Positions 8,517 to 18,205 are shown, numbered from the stretch's first letter. The stretch: DNA of 64,000 nt from Janthinobacterium lividum (GCF_034424625.1 NZ_CP139976.1:4402001-4466000), one strand, 5' to 3'. Translations and numbers: made by a program. Notes: generated from the letters alone by a model not told the origin.

Positions 8517-10091
8517 TCAGGCGGGCTCCGTGATGCCCACGCAATTGCGCCCATTTTCCTTGGCCACGTACAGGGCCGCATCGGCGGCGCGCAGCACGGC
8601 GTCCGTATTGCCCGCCTCCTGTTCCGACGATACGACGCCCAGCGATACCGTGACAAAGCCCGCGCCGGGAATCACGGCGGCGGCCACCTTGGCGCGCAAG
8701 CGCTCGGCCACCTGCATGGCCACGTCGAGGTCGGCATCAGGCAGCAGCATGATGAATTCATCGCCGCCATTGCGGCACAGCACGTCGGCATCGCGCGAAC
8801 AGGCGCGCATCAGCTGCGCCAGGCGCAGGATGACGTCGTCGCCCACGGCATGGCCCCACTGGTCGTTGACTTGCTTGAAATGGTCGATATCGATGGCGAT
8901 GACGGAAAACGGCCGCGCCTGTGCCTGCCACGCATCCAGCGCCGCCGCCATGCCGCGCCGGTTCGACAGCCCCGTCAGCGGGTCCGTCTGCACGTCCGTC
9001 TTCAACTTGCCGATCTTGTTCTGCAACAGCGCCAGGCCCTTCAGCAGGGCTTTCTTGATCTGCGCCGCCTCCACGTACCAGGAGCGGATGGCGGCGATGT
9101 GCTCGGCAGTGCCGGGCGCATCCATGCGCCGCGCGCCCTCGGCCAGCTGCACCAGGGGCCGCGAAATCAGGCTGGCCAGCCACCAGATGAATGGCAGGCT
9201 CAGCAAGGCAATCGGCAGGGAATGCCATACCGTGTTGGCCATCAGCTGGTTCAGCGGGGCCAGGGTCATGGCCGTGGGGCGCTGCGCCACGATGCCCCAG
9301 CCCGTCGACGGCATGATGGCGTAGCCGGCCAGCATGTCCACGCCCAGGCTGTTGTGCATGCGCCGGTTGCCGCCGCCCTGCTGCGCGATGATGGCGTCGA
9401 TGACTTCATTGCTGCCGGCCACGTCGCCCAGGCGCTCGGGGTCCGGGTGGTACAGCAGGCGCCGGCTCTGGTCGACCACGTACAGGTAGGAACCGTCGCG
9501 GTAGTAATGCTGGCCCAGCATGGTGTACAGGATGTTTTTCTGTTTCAGGTAGATGCTGCCGCCCACATAACCGAGGTAGCGGCCATCCTTGCCCAGGATG
9601 GGATGCGAAATGAAGACCACCAGGTTGCCGGCCGAGGAGACGTACGGCTGCGTCACCAGCGGGCGCCGTTCGCGCAGCGCCTGCACGGCACCGGCCGAAT
9701 CGAGCGTGCGGTTCTTCAAGGCCAGGGTTTCCGGCGACACGCCCAGCACCTTGCCCTGGGCATCGACGATGAGTACGGAATTGAAGCTGTTCGTTTGCAG
9801 GCGCAGGCGCTGCGCCTCGTCCGTCAGCCAGTGCTCGTCGCCCATGCGCGATGGCAGGCTGCCAGCGCTGTAGGCCAGCTGCTGGCGCGCCGACTGCAGG
9901 AAGTCCTCGGCCGTGCTGGCCAGTTTGCTCGCGTAAGCGTGGTTCGCTTCCAGCGTGGTATCGATCAGCAACTGGCGCTGCACGCTGTAGCTGGCATAGA
10001 AGGTATTGGCCAGGGACACCAGGGCGCTGGCGAAGGCCACGAGCACGATCAAACGGCGCAAATTCATGCGCAGAACAGGTTTAGTCCACAT
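8517..10091 (-). CDS. Membrane diguanylate cyclase with periplasmic dCache sensor
   Basis: Protein of 524 residues. A TM segment (about residues 9-31) is followed by a periplasmic Cache-type sensor, a second TM (about 300-320) and a C-terminal GGDEF domain that makes cyclic di-GMP from GTP. The active site is intact (CRNGGDEFIMLLP, about residue 441), and the inhibitory I-site RDAD lies exactly five residues before GGDEF, so product inhibition is expected. IDIDHFKQVNDQWGH carries the metal and substrate residues. The start is uncertain: 10091 and 10067 are both possible, neither with a good ribosome-binding site. No phosphodiesterase is adjacent. Confidence 0.9.
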   Translation of the reverse strand: MWTKPVLRMNLRRLIVLVAFASALVSLANTFYASYSVQRQLLIDTTLEANHAYASKLASTAEDFLQSARQQLAYSAGSLPSRMGDEHWLTDEAQRLRLQTNSFNSVLIVDAQGKVLGVSPETLALKNRTLDSAGAVQALRERRPLVTQPYVSSAGNLVVFISHPILGKDGRYLGYVGGSIYLKQKNILYTMLGQHYYRDGSYLYVVDQSRRLLYHPDPERLGDVAGSNEVIDAIIAQQGGGNRRMHNSLGVDMLAGYAIMPSTGWGIVAQRPTAMTLAPLNQLMANTVWHSLPIALLSLPFIWWLASLISRPLVQLAEGARRMDAPGTAEHIAAIRSWYVEAAQIKKALLKGLALLQNKIGKLKTDVQTDPLTGLSNRRGMAAALDAWQAQARPFSVIAIDIDHFKQVNDQWGHAVGDDVILRLAQLMRACSRDADVLCRNGGDEFIMLLPDADLDVAMQVAERLRAKVAAAVIPGAGFVTVSLGVVSSEQEAGNTDAVLRAADAALYVAKENGRNCVGITEPA

Positions 10092-10229
10092 GGGGTCGAC
10101 AAGAGAAAGTATTGCGCTAAAGAAAGGGCGCATTATACCGAGACACCCGTGCCAATATTGAAATGTTGGCATCCATGGTCAAAGAATGTGTACAAGCGGC
10201 AACGCAGAGCGCTGCCGCCTTGATATGCA

Positions 10230-10787
10230 TCAAGCGTGGATGGCGTGCTTGCGGACCCAGTCCGTGTAGCGCTGCATCCAGCCCTGGAAGAAACCGAGGC
10301 TGGCAGGGCCGATGCCGCCATGCTCGTCGAACAAGCCTTCCTTGGCCTGGATGAACATTTCCGGTTGTCCCAGCAGCGGCACGTCCAGGTAAGCGAGCAC
10401 ATTGCGCAAATGCTGCTGCGCCAGCGCCGTGCCCGTGGCGCCCACGGAAACGCCGAGCACTGCGCCCGGCTTGCCGCCCCACACGCTCTGGCCATACGGA
10501 CGCGAGCCCTGGTCGAGGGCGTTTTTCAGCACGCCGGGGATCGAGCGGTTGTATTCGGGGGTGAGGAAGAGCAAAGCTTGCGAAGCAGAAATATCCGACT
10601 TCAGACGCAGCACCTGCTCGGACTGCGCGCCATCGTCATCCTGGTTGTACAACGGCAAGTCGCCAATTTCGATGTGCTTGAAGGAAAACTCGGGCGGCGC
10701 CAGCTTGACGAGCGCATCAGCCAGTTTGCGGTTGAGGGAATCCTTGCGCAGGCTGCCGACGATGATAGCAACGTTATATTGACTCAT
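10230..10787 (-). CDS. NADPH-dependent FMN reductase (ChrR/YieF-like)
   Basis: Flavodoxin-fold enzyme of 185 residues that uses NAD(P)H to reduce FMN, quinones or chromate in the cytoplasm. The FMN phosphate loop is GSLRKDSLNRKL (about residues 11-22), and the family signature FLTPEYNRSIPGVLKNALDQ occurs about residues 75-94, followed by GKPGAVLGVSVGATGT. Length is normal for the family. A terminator at 10806-10843 separates it from the alr gene upstream, so it is its own unit. Physiological substrate cannot be told from sequence. Confidence 0.9.
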   Translation of the reverse strand: MSQYNVAIIVGSLRKDSLNRKLADALVKLAPPEFSFKHIEIGDLPLYNQDDDGAQSEQVLRLKSDISASQALLFLTPEYNRSIPGVLKNALDQGSRPYGQSVWGGKPGAVLGVSVGATGTALAQQHLRNVLAYLDVPLLGQPEMFIQAKEGLFDEHGGIGPASLGFFQGWMQRYTDWVRKHAIHA

Positions 10788-10805
10788 ATAAATCCCCGAT
10801 GATGA

Positions 10806-10843
10806 TTAAAAAGAAGCCCCGGAGTGGAGTTCACACCGGGGCT
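10806..10843 (-). terminator. Intrinsic terminator of the dadA-alr operon
   Basis: An 8-bp stem AGCCCCGG/CCGGGGCT (10815-10822 with 10836-10843) is followed on the minus strand by CTTCTTTTTAA. It lies 32 bases after the alr stop codon and before the FMN reductase start. Confidence 0.75.
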
Positions 10844-10874
10844 ATCTTGCCACACAATCATCGGTTTTGCGCTT

Positions 10875-11993
10875 CTAGCGTGCAGACTGCGCCAAGCCTC
10901 GATACTCGCGGTAATAGCGTCCGCCCAGGTTGGTCAGCACCTCATAGCCGATGGTATTGGCCATGGCCGCCACCGCGTCGACCGGATGTTCGGCGCAGAT
11001 CAGGTCGACCAGGCTGCCCGGCGCGACGCGGTCGCCGGCGATGGCACTCACGTCGAGCGTGATGGAATCCATCGAGATGGCGCCGATCTGCGGCACTTTC
11101 ACGCCGTCGACGATGGCCAGGCCCTGGTTGCTCATGCTGCGCAGCCAGCCATCGGCGTAGCCGACGGAAACAGTGGCCACCTGGCGCGGCTCGCTGGCCG
11201 TGTAGCGGCGGCTGTAGCCCACGTGGTCGCCGGCGGCAATCGTGCGCGTCTGCATGACCTTGCCTTGCAGGCGCACCACGGAGCGCAGGGGATTCGGTTC
11301 GCCGCCCTGCGGCCCGATGCCATACAGGGCCGCACCGGGACGCACCAGGTCAAAGTGGAAATCGGGGGATAAAAAGGTGCCCGAGGAATTGGCCAGGCTG
11401 GCGCGGTACTGCGGCAGACGGGCGCGGATGGCGGTGAAACGGGCCAGCTGCTCGCCATTCATGGGGTTGCTGCGCTCGTCGGCGCAGGCCAGGTGGCTCA
11501 TGATGTAGCGCACCTTGATGCCGTCAAGAAAGTGCGGGTCCAGCAGCCAGGCGTCGATTTCCTGCGGCGACAGGCCCATGCGCGACATGCCCGTATCGAC
11601 CTGCACGATGGCGTCCAGTGTGCTGCCCAGCGCCTTCGCATGCGCGCGCCAGCCCGCCACCTGGGGCTCGCTGTTGAGCACTGGCGTCAAGCCATGGGCC
11701 GTGAATTCGCCTTCCGTGCCGACGGGCGGGCCGTGCAGCACGAAGATGGCGGCGTCCGGCGCCACGTGCGGGCGCAGGCTGATCCCCTCTTCCAGGTGGG
11801 CCACGAAGAAATGGCGGCAACCTTCTTCATACAGGGCCGCGCCCACTTGCGCGGCGCCGAGGCCATACGCGTCGGACTTCACGACGGCCGAGCAGGCGGC
11901 AGGATGCGCCTTGTCGCGCAACAAGCGGTAGTTGGCGCGCACGGCATCGAGGTCCACCGTCAGGATGGCGCCGCTACGTTCCTTTGGAGGCAT
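10875..11993 (-). CDS. alr: Alanine racemase (catabolic, DadX-type context)
   Basis: PLP enzyme of 372 residues interconverting L- and D-alanine. The PLP lysine is K39 in SAVVKSDAYGLGA. The motif NSSGTFL, the substrate-site ALYGIGPQ and the C-terminal catalytic stretch QIGAISMDSITLDVS are present. It follows dadA with essentially no gap, the usual order for catabolic alanine racemase, which feeds D-alanine to DadA. Start 11993 is preferred because GGGGG lies upstream and MPPKERSGAILTVDLDAV begins the barrel; an ATG at 12005, next to the dadA stop, would add four residues. dadX would be an equally fair symbol. Confidence 0.93.
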   Translation of the reverse strand: MPPKERSGAILTVDLDAVRANYRLLRDKAHPAACSAVVKSDAYGLGAAQVGAALYEEGCRHFFVAHLEEGISLRPHVAPDAAIFVLHGPPVGTEGEFTAHGLTPVLNSEPQVAGWRAHAKALGSTLDAIVQVDTGMSRMGLSPQEIDAWLLDPHFLDGIKVRYIMSHLACADERSNPMNGEQLARFTAIRARLPQYRASLANSSGTFLSPDFHFDLVRPGAALYGIGPQGGEPNPLRSVVRLQGKVMQTRTIAAGDHVGYSRRYTASEPRQVATVSVGYADGWLRSMSNQGLAIVDGVKVPQIGAISMDSITLDVSAIAGDRVAPGSLVDLICAEHPVDAVAAMANTIGYEVLTNLGGRYYREYRGLAQSAR

Positions 11994-12006
11994 GCTGGCC
12001 CCCATC

Positions 12007-13296
12007 TCAAGCCACCGCGTGTTGCAGTTTGCCATTGCCCTGTGCGCCGCTGTAGCGGCTGACGGACAGGTCGTCGGCCAGGATGGCCGGCTTTTTCGAC
12101 GACATCAGGTCGGCCAGCAATTGCGCCGAGCCGCAGGACATGGTCCAGCCCAGGGTGCCGTGGCCCGTATTGAGGAACAGGTTGCGCAGCGGCGTGCGGC
12201 CGACGATCGGCGTGCCGTCCGGCGTCATCGGGCGCAAACCCGTCCAGAAGGTGGCTTCGGCCGTGTTGCCGCCGCCGGGGAACAGGTCGTTGACGACCAT
12301 TTCCAGGGTTTCGCGGCGGCGCGGGTTCAGGTTCAGGTTGTAGCCAGCGATTTCCGCCATGCCGCCCACGCGGATGCGGTCGTCGAAACGCGTCACGGCG
12401 ATCTTGTAGGTTTCATCGAGGATGGTCGACACGGGCGCTTTGGCCGCGTTGACGATAGGCACGGTGATCGAATAGCCCTTCAGCGGATACACGGGAATGT
12501 CCAGCAGCGGCTTCATGAAGCCCGTCGAATAGGAACCGAGCGCCACGACGTAGGAGTCGGCCTTGACGATTTCCGCGCCACATTGCACGCCAGCGATTTC
12601 ATCGCCCTGCGTCAGCAATGCATCGATGGCGACGCCATAGCGGAACTTCACGCCCAGCGCCACGGCCATTTCGGACAGGCGCGTGGTAAACAGCTGGCAA
12701 TCGCCCGTTTCATCGTTGGGCAGGCGCAAGCCGCCGAACAGTTTATCCTTGACCGCTTCCAGGGCCGGTTCGGCGCGCGACAGCTCGTTGCGCTGCAGCA
12801 CTTCATACGGCACGCCCGCGTCTTTCAACACTTCGATATCCTTGGCAGCGTCGTTGTATTGCTTTTCGGTGCGGAACAATTGCATCGTGCCTTGCTGGCG
12901 GCCTTCATACGTGATGCCGGCCTCGGCGCGCAGCACCTTGAAGCAATCGCGGCTGTATTCGGCCAGGCGCACCATGCGTTCCTTGTTCACCGCATACGCT
13001 TCCGGTGTGCAATTACGCAACATCTGCCACATCCACTTGAGCTGGGCGACGCTGCCGTCGAGCGAGATGGCCAGCGGTGCGTGGCGCTGCATCATCCACT
13101 TCACGGCTTTCAGGGGAATGCCGGGCGCAGCCCATGGCGAAGCGTAGCCGGGCGAGATTTGCCCCGCATTCGCGAAGCTGGTTTCCAGTGCCGGGCCCGG
13201 CTGGCGGTCGATGACGGTCACCTCATGTCCAGCCTTGGCCAGATAGTAAGCACTGGTGACGCCGATGACGCCGCTACCCAGAATCACGATACGCAT
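12007..13296 (-). CDS. dadA: D-amino acid dehydrogenase small subunit
   Basis: FAD flavoenzyme of 429 residues that oxidises D-alanine to pyruvate and ammonia and passes electrons to the respiratory chain. The N-terminal FAD fold [20 protein letters not shown] and the DadA-type stretch [20 protein letters not shown] are clear; [20 protein letters not shown] and [16 protein letters not shown] near the C-terminus complete the FAD site. Length equals the family's usual 430. It is first in the leftward dadA-alr unit and divergent from an Lrp-type regulator 105 bases away, the expected activator of this pathway. Confidence 0.95.
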   Translation of the reverse strand: MRIVILGSGVIGVTSAYYLAKAGHEVTVIDRQPGPALETSFANAGQISPGYASPWAAPGIPLKAVKWMMQRHAPLAISLDGSVAQLKWMWQMLRNCTPEAYAVNKERMVRLAEYSRDCFKVLRAEAGITYEGRQQGTMQLFRTEKQYNDAAKDIEVLKDAGVPYEVLQRNELSRAEPALEAVKDKLFGGLRLPNDETGDCQLFTTRLSEMAVALGVKFRYGVAIDALLTQGDEIAGVQCGAEIVKADSYVVALGSYSTGFMKPLLDIPVYPLKGYSITVPIVNAAKAPVSTILDETYKIAVTRFDDRIRVGGMAEIAGYNLNLNPRRRETLEMVVNDLFPGGGNTAEATFWTGLRPMTPDGTPIVGRTPLRNLFLNTGHGTLGWTMSCGSAQLLADLMSSKKPAILADDLSVSRYSGAQGNGKLQHAVA

Positions 13297-13401
13297 AGTT
13301 TCCTCATTATATTTTTTAGGCTGACGCCAGATTAACCGCTATCATATTGGGAAAGAGCCAGTATTTGTTCACGTATAAATCGAGATATTCAGCAATAAAT
13401 C

Positions 13402-13902
13402 ATGAGAATCCTTAAAGAATCGGCACGTGGCCTCGACAAGCTGGATCGCCACATCCTGCGCATCCTGCAACAGGATGGCCGCATCTCGATGAAAGACCTG
13501 GGCGAACAGGTGGGATTGTCCATCACGCCCTGCATCGAGCGGGTCAAGCGCATGGAGCGCGACGGCGTAATCACGGGCTACCATGCCAGGGTGAACCCGG
13601 CCGCGCTGGGCGCCAAGCTGCTCGTCTTTGTGGAGATTACGCTGAATCAAAAATCCGCGTCCGCCTTCGAGCAATTCCGCCGCGAAGTGCTGCAAATTCC
13701 CGAGGTACAGGAATGCCACCTGGTGTCGGGCGACTTCGATTACCTGATCAAGGCGCGCATCCATGAAATGGCCGAGTACCGCAAGCTACTGGGCGACATG
13801 CTGCTGCAGCTGCCCGGCGCCGCGCAATCGAAAAGCTATGTGGTGATGGAAGAAATCAAGGAAACCCTGGCGCTGTCGACCGACGTGCTGCAAAATCGGT
13901 GA
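13402..13902 (+). CDS. Lrp/AsnC-family regulator, likely controls dadA-alr
   Basis: Leucine-responsive-type regulator of 166 residues. The N-terminal winged helix-turn-helix runs LDKLDRHILRILQQDGRISM then KDLGEQVGLSITPCIERVKR; the C-terminal RAM ligand domain includes FEQFRREVLQIPEVQECHLV and GDFDYLIKARIHEM. It is divergently placed from dadA, the arrangement of dadR/lrp in pseudomonads and other proteobacteria, where the protein senses alanine or leucine. The shared 105-base intergenic region should carry its sites. Calling it Lrp versus DadR/BkdR is not possible from sequence alone. Confidence 0.92.
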   Translation: MRILKESARGLDKLDRHILRILQQDGRISMKDLGEQVGLSITPCIERVKRMERDGVITGYHARVNPAALGAKLLVFVEITLNQKSASAFEQFRREVLQIPEVQECHLVSGDFDYLIKARIHEMAEYRKLLGDMLLQLPGAAQSKSYVVMEEIKETLALSTDVLQNR

Positions 13903-13947
13903 AGGTACCGCCTACCGGTACCGACAGCATAAAATTTTGCACCTTTG

Positions 13948-13953
13948 TATAAT
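13948..13953 (+). promoter_or_regulatory. Possible -10 element (TATAAT)
   Basis: A perfect TATAAT stands 98 bases before the start of the small exported protein at 14051. No good -35 is found at 17 bases upstream, so this is a weak promoter call. Confidence 0.35.
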
Positions 13954-14050
13954 CTTGTAGCACATTCGCGGCGACACAAGCACACTCCTGTCCTGACATC
14001 ACGCCCGTCCCCTCTGAGATTGGAAGCAGTGATGCACACTGGGAGTCCAT

Positions 14051-14398
14051 ATGAACACATTGATAAAACTGGCAGCTTCCTGCCTCGCGGGCCTGGCCGT
14101 GGCCATGTGCACCGCCAGTGAATACAAGGTCAACCGCGCGCCGGACAATGGCGCCATCTATCAAAACATCAAGGTGGGCAAGACCACCCGCCTCGACCTC
14201 GACGCTGCCCTGGGCAACGCCACCGTCGTCAGCTTCGATCCCGGCTATGAGGTCTGGGTCTACAAGAACCAGCTGCAAGCACCCAAGATGACGCGCCTGA
14301 TCCCCCTGCTGGGCGAAAAGGGCACGCGCGAGGTGGCCGTCATGTTCGACCAGGCAGGCATCGTGCGGAAATTCAGGATACACGAGCCGCGCAAGTAG
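14051..14398 (+). CDS. Small exported protein, BamE/SmpA-like fold
   Basis: Protein of 115 residues with an N-terminal secretion signal (LIKLAASCLAGLAVAMCTAS). A Cys follows the hydrophobic stretch but the residue before it is Met, so it is not a standard lipobox. The remainder, with IYQNIKVGKTTRLDLDAALG, SFDPGYEVWVYKNQLQ and a strand ending VMFDQAGIVRKFRI, resembles the SmpA/OmlA/BamE fold. GGGAG lies 5 bases before the ATG. The gene ends overlapping the convergent EamA transporter gene by 26 bases. Function unknown. Confidence 0.75.
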   Translation: MNTLIKLAASCLAGLAVAMCTASEYKVNRAPDNGAIYQNIKVGKTTRLDLDAALGNATVVSFDPGYEVWVYKNQLQAPKMTRLIPLLGEKGTREVAVMFDQAGIVRKFRIHEPRK

Positions 14399-15308
14399 GC
14401 GGCCGGTGCGCCGCGGCGCACGCCGCCACGCCTGCCAGCAACAGCATGGTGGCCACGGCCTCGGCCAGCGTGGGCCAGCGCTGCTCCCACAAGTAGCCGT
14501 ACAGCATGGCAAACAGGAATTCAAAGACGATCATCTGTCCCATCAAGGTCAGCGGCAGGACGCGGCTGGCATGGTTCCACAAGCCATTGCCGACGACGGA
14601 ACACAGCAGCGCGACACCCGTGACGACGCCGGCAAACTGCAGCCAGGCCGTGGTGCCAAGCTGGGCCGGTGCGGCAAGCGCGACGGGAATAGCCAGCAGC
14701 AGCGCGGCAGCGCCCGTGACCACGCCCGTCAGCGAATTCCATTCCTGCGCCGAGACCGAGCGCAGCCGCCCCAGCCAGCGGCTGTTGCCGACCGCATACA
14801 CCGTCCACGACAGCAGCGCCGCCAGCGCACATAGCAACCCCAGCAGGGACGAGTGGCCCGGATGCGCCAGCGACTGCCAGCTGATGCAGGCCAGCCCGCC
14901 CGCGCTCAGCACCAGCGAAGGAATCAGGCGCCGCAGGGGCACGGCATGCCGGTCGCGGCTGCCCACGAGCGTGACGACCAGCGGCAGCAAGCCGATCACC
15001 ATCGACGTCATGGCCACGCCGCCCGTCTGCACGGCGCTGGCCAGCAGCACGTAATACACGATATTGCCTGTCAGGCTGAGCCAGATCAGCCCGCGCCATT
15101 CGCGCCAGGTCAAGGTGTGCAGCAGGCGCCGCCACGACGGCGCGACCAGCACGGCCGCGATCAACCCATACGCCAGGTAGCGGCCCACGGACAGTTCCAG
15201 CGGCTGGAAGGCGGGGATCAGCGCCGGCGCCAGGAATACCAGCCCCCACAGTGCGCCCGCGGCTATGCCGGCCAGCATGCCCAGCCCGCTCTTGTTCTCT
15301 TGATGCAT
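14373..15308 (-). CDS. EamA/DMT-family transporter
   Basis: Inner-membrane protein of 311 residues with about ten hydrophobic helices in two EamA repeats (for example GMLAGIAAGALWGLVFLAPA and SLLGLLCALAALLSWTVYAV). Members export amino acids and other metabolites. Start: an ATG at 15308 is preceded by AGGAGA at the right distance; a TTG two codons earlier is less likely. The gene lies 58 bases after an AraC-type regulator read in the same direction, which may control it. Substrate unknown. Confidence 0.88.
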   Translation of the reverse strand: MHQENKSGLGMLAGIAAGALWGLVFLAPALIPAFQPLELSVGRYLAYGLIAAVLVAPSWRRLLHTLTWREWRGLIWLSLTGNIVYYVLLASAVQTGGVAMTSMVIGLLPLVVTLVGSRDRHAVPLRRLIPSLVLSAGGLACISWQSLAHPGHSSLLGLLCALAALLSWTVYAVGNSRWLGRLRSVSAQEWNSLTGVVTGAAALLLAIPVALAAPAQLGTTAWLQFAGVVTGVALLCSVVGNGLWNHASRVLPLTLMGQMIVFEFLFAMLYGYLWEQRWPTLAEAVATMLLLAGVAACAAAHRPPTCAARVS

Positions 15309-15366
15309 GGTCAATCTCCTGAAAAGGAGATTGTGGCAACTCTGCCGCGTCTATTCTTGGCGCCAG

Positions 15367-16131
15367 CTACTGCCTTATTGACCGTTTCTCGCGACATGCG
15401 CGCCGGTAGGCCGCTGGCGTGACATCCATGCTGGCACGCATGGCACGCGTCAGCGCGCTCTGCTCGGAAAATCCGGCCGCCAGCGCGATCTCGGCGAGGC
15501 TGGCGTCGCTGGCGGCAAGCAATTCGCAAGCCCGTACTATGCGCTGCTGCAACAACCAGGCATGCGGACTGCTGCCCTGCTCTTCGCGGAACAGCGCGTG
15601 CAGGCGGCTGACGCTCAGGCTGGCAAAGCGCGCCATCGACGCCGTCGACCACGGCAATCCCGGCTCGGCTTGCACGCGGGCAATCAGCGCGCCCAGGCGC
15701 GAGCGCGGTTGCGGCTCTCCCAGCAGCAAGGTATCGAGCAATAGCGGCGTCCAGCCCGTGACGATGGCCGGCGTCAGCGCCTGCTGCTGCGCCATGACGC
15801 CCAGATAGTCAATCAGCTTGCGGGCGCCTAGTCCGATCGCCGTATAGGGACGTTCCAGCAGGCGCTGCCAGCTACCGCTGGCCACGGCAGCCGCATCCAC
15901 GTCGAGGATGATGGAATGGTTGGCCACCTTGCTATGCTGGGCATGCCAGGTGTAAGCCGGTATCACCACGCCGAGCTGCGTATCGACTTTTCCCTCCCTG
16001 CCGTCGATTTCCAGCAGCAGCTGGCCGTGCACGGGCAACACCAATTGCACGAAATCATGCCGGTTCGGCGCGCCAATTTCCGCGTAGCTGCGAAAGCTGA
16101 GGTCGATGGCAGAGTGGAGTGTGCTGGACAT
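15367..16131 (-). CDS. AraC-family transcriptional regulator
   Basis: Protein of 254 residues. The N-terminal part is a cupin-like ligand domain (RHDFVQLVLPVHGQLLLEID, IPAYTWHAQHSK). The C-terminal part has the two AraC helix-turn-helices (ARFASLSVSRLHALFREEQG and SLAEIALAAGFSEQSALTRA, with the terminal VTPAAYRRA). Co-directional with the EamA transporter downstream, suggesting that it regulates that exporter. Divergent from an unknown gene starting at 16257. Ligand unknown. Confidence 0.9.
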   Translation of the reverse strand: MSSTLHSAIDLSFRSYAEIGAPNRHDFVQLVLPVHGQLLLEIDGREGKVDTQLGVVIPAYTWHAQHSKVANHSIILDVDAAAVASGSWQRLLERPYTAIGLGARKLIDYLGVMAQQQALTPAIVTGWTPLLLDTLLLGEPQPRSRLGALIARVQAEPGLPWSTASMARFASLSVSRLHALFREEQGSSPHAWLLQQRIVRACELLAASDASLAEIALAAGFSEQSALTRAMRASMDVTPAAYRRACREKRSIRQ

Positions 16132-16256
16132 GGCGAGGCCGCCTGGGCAAAGAATCCCCTATTTTATCAGTTCAGTTATTGCTTGCAGGCCGTGCGATAC
16201 GCGCGCCTGACGCTGCCCGCTTGCCCTACACTGGCGTTTTATCCTTCCCTACCTCC

Positions 16257-17117
16257 ATGCAACGACCCGCAAACCTCGCCCACATCTCCGTCGAACAAGA
16301 CTGGCAACACACGACTGCGTATCCACCGCTCGGCTTCACCCCGTTCGCCGAAGGGGCGCTGGGCAACGGCGACACTTTCGGCCTGTACTGGCCCATCGGC
16401 CGCGAAGCGTGCGAACCGATCGTGGTCGAAACGTGGCACGACGAATGGCGCATCCAGCCGCATTTTTCCAGCCTGACGGCGTTTCTGCAAGCCCATGCAG
16501 CAGCGGAGGACGAGTATGTCGGCACGCCATCGCTGACCGACGACCCCGCTTCGCCGCGCGCCGCCTTCCTGGCAGCCAAGGAATTGATTACTCAGCGCAA
16601 CCCGAACGCGGCCATCGCGCTGCTGGAAGCGGCGCTCGCCATCGTGCCCGAATACACGGACGCCCTGGTGCTGCTGCATGGCCAGTACGTGCGCGCGGGA
16701 AGAATCGGGGAAGCCGTCAAGGTGGCCATCCAGGCCATCATTTCGCCGCCATCGTTTGGCGGCCCGCCATTCAAGGCTTTGCAATGGCTGCGCACGCAGG
16801 CGGTGCCGGAGGGGGAATTTGATCCCATCTGGCGCGCCTGCGGGCAGCTGTCGTTCAACTTTGGCGGCAGCAAGGAAAATGCCGATTACCCCGTGCTGCT
16901 GGCCGCCATCGCCACCTATCTGGAGCAGGAAAACTACCGTTGCGCTTCGACCCTGATGCAGACCTACGCCGAACTGATGAGCGCGGAAACCGTGTCCTTC
17001 CAGGAGCGCTACGCCTTCGAGCCGGCCGCCTTCATTGCGCGGCAAATCGGCGTCAGCGCGATGCTGCCGCAGGGCAGCCGCGACCCGGTGGCGCTATGGT
17101 CAAGCGAGCTGGCCTAG
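16257..17117 (+). CDS. Hypothetical protein with TPR-like helical middle
   Basis: Soluble protein of 286 residues. The N-terminus (YPPLGFTPFAEGALGNGDTF, PIVVETWHDEWRIQPHFSSL) resembles the SMI1/KNR4-type fold that recurs in immunity and housekeeping proteins. The middle (RNPNAAIALLEAALAIVPEY, ALVLLHGQYVRAGRIGEAVK) looks like tetratricopeptide helices. No export signal. The start at 16257 is chosen because the preceding in-frame stretch overlaps the AraC gene and looks non-coding. The 3' end overlaps the convergent GlxA-type regulator by 18 bases. Function not known. Confidence 0.75.
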   Translation: MQRPANLAHISVEQDWQHTTAYPPLGFTPFAEGALGNGDTFGLYWPIGREACEPIVVETWHDEWRIQPHFSSLTAFLQAHAAAEDEYVGTPSLTDDPASPRAAFLAAKELITQRNPNAAIALLEAALAIVPEYTDALVLLHGQYVRAGRIGEAVKVAIQAIISPPSFGGPPFKALQWLRTQAVPEGEFDPIWRACGQLSFNFGGSKENADYPVLLAAIATYLEQENYRCASTLMQTYAELMSAETVSFQERYAFEPAAFIARQIGVSAMLPQGSRDPVALWSSELA

Positions 17118-18092
17118 CTGCTGCCGGAACAACTTGCGATACGCCGAGGGCGACGTCTTCAAATTCGCCTGGAAATGCTGGCGCAGCGACAGGGCCGTGC
17201 CGAAGCCGGCCTCTTGCGCCACGACATCGATCGAGGCGGCGCTTTTCTCCAGCATGCCTTGCGCATGCGCCAGGCGCTGGTTCAACAACCACTGCTTGAA
17301 CGACGTTCCTGTCGCCTGGCGGAAGTGGCGCGTGAAATTGCGCCGGCTCATGGCGGCCCGTTCGGCCAGCGCGTCGATGCTGTGCGCCTGGCCCAGGCTG
17401 GCCGTCACGCAGGCGAGCACGTCGGCAAAGCGCCCTTCGCTGCCGGACACGGGCAACGGACGTGCGATGAATTGCGCCTGCCCGCCCTGGCGGTGCGGTG
17501 CCACCAGCAGCCGGCGCGCCACGCGGTTGGCCACCTCGGCGCCGGCCAGCTGGCGCAGCAGGTACAAACAGCAATCGAGGCCGGCCGCCACGCCCGCCGA
17601 CGTGAGCACGCCGCCATCATCCACGTACAGCACTTCCCGGTCCACCCTGACCCTGGGATAGCGGGCCGCCAGCCGGTCCGCCATGCCCCAGTGCGTGGCT
17701 GCGCTCTTGCCATCCAACAAGCCCGCCTGCGCCAGGGGAAACGCGCCCAGGCACAGGCCCACCATGCGCGCCCCGCGCCGGCTGGCGGCCTGCAGCGCAT
17801 CGACCAGGGGTGCCGTCGCAGCGCGGCAATCGTCGTGCCAGGCCGGCATGATGACGATATCGGCCCCGTCCAATCCTTCCAGGCCGAACTCGGGTGTAAT
17901 GGCAAAACCGGCCGCCGTGCGCAAGGGCGCGGGATCGGCGGCGCACACGCGCACGTGGAAAGGCGGCAGATCGGCCTCGTCCGTCTGGGCGCCAAACACG
18001 AGGCAAGGCACGGACAAGTGAAATGGCGTCATGCCGTCGAAGGCGATCACGGCCACGCTCAAGGGAGAGGCAGAAGCGGGAATAGTAGTCAT
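17100..18092 (-). CDS. GlxA/FtrA-family regulator (DJ-1/PfpI domain + AraC HTH)
   Basis: Protein of 330 residues fusing an N-terminal DJ-1/PfpI-like domain (about residues 10-185, with ARMVGLCLGAFPLAQAGLLD containing the nucleophile-elbow Cys) to a C-terminal AraC DNA-binding domain (HSIDALAERAAMSRRNFTRH, GFGTALSLRQHFQANLKTSP). Such regulators respond to nitrogen metabolites. It is divergent from a cysteine hydrolase 113 bases away, the most likely target. Start at 18092 places the domain right at the N-terminus. Confidence 0.92.
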   Translation of the reverse strand: MTTIPASASPLSVAVIAFDGMTPFHLSVPCLVFGAQTDEADLPPFHVRVCAADPAPLRTAAGFAITPEFGLEGLDGADIVIMPAWHDDCRAATAPLVDALQAASRRGARMVGLCLGAFPLAQAGLLDGKSAATHWGMADRLAARYPRVRVDREVLYVDDGGVLTSAGVAAGLDCCLYLLRQLAGAEVANRVARRLLVAPHRQGGQAQFIARPLPVSGSEGRFADVLACVTASLGQAHSIDALAERAAMSRRNFTRHFRQATGTSFKQWLLNQRLAHAQGMLEKSAASIDVVAQEAGFGTALSLRQHFQANLKTSPSAYRKLFRQQLGQLA

Positions 18093-18205
18093 GGCCCGAT
18101 TTTATCGCATACAGGCCTTCGGGCCACTTTTTATTGACAGCATGCGGGCAGACAATGACGGTATCGGGGAAGCCCTTCCCCGTTCAACCATGCCAGGAGT
18201 TATCC

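Noticed and set aside
8508..8526. Hairpin GCCCGCC/GGCGGGC over the stop codon of the first diguanylate cyclase as a terminator
   Set aside because: No T-rich tail on the minus strand and the stem spans the stop codon itself.
13909..13927. Inverted repeat GGTACCG/CGGTACC after the Lrp-type gene as a terminator
   Set aside because: No T-tract follows and the stem is only 7 bp; it may be an operator but nothing supports a firm call.
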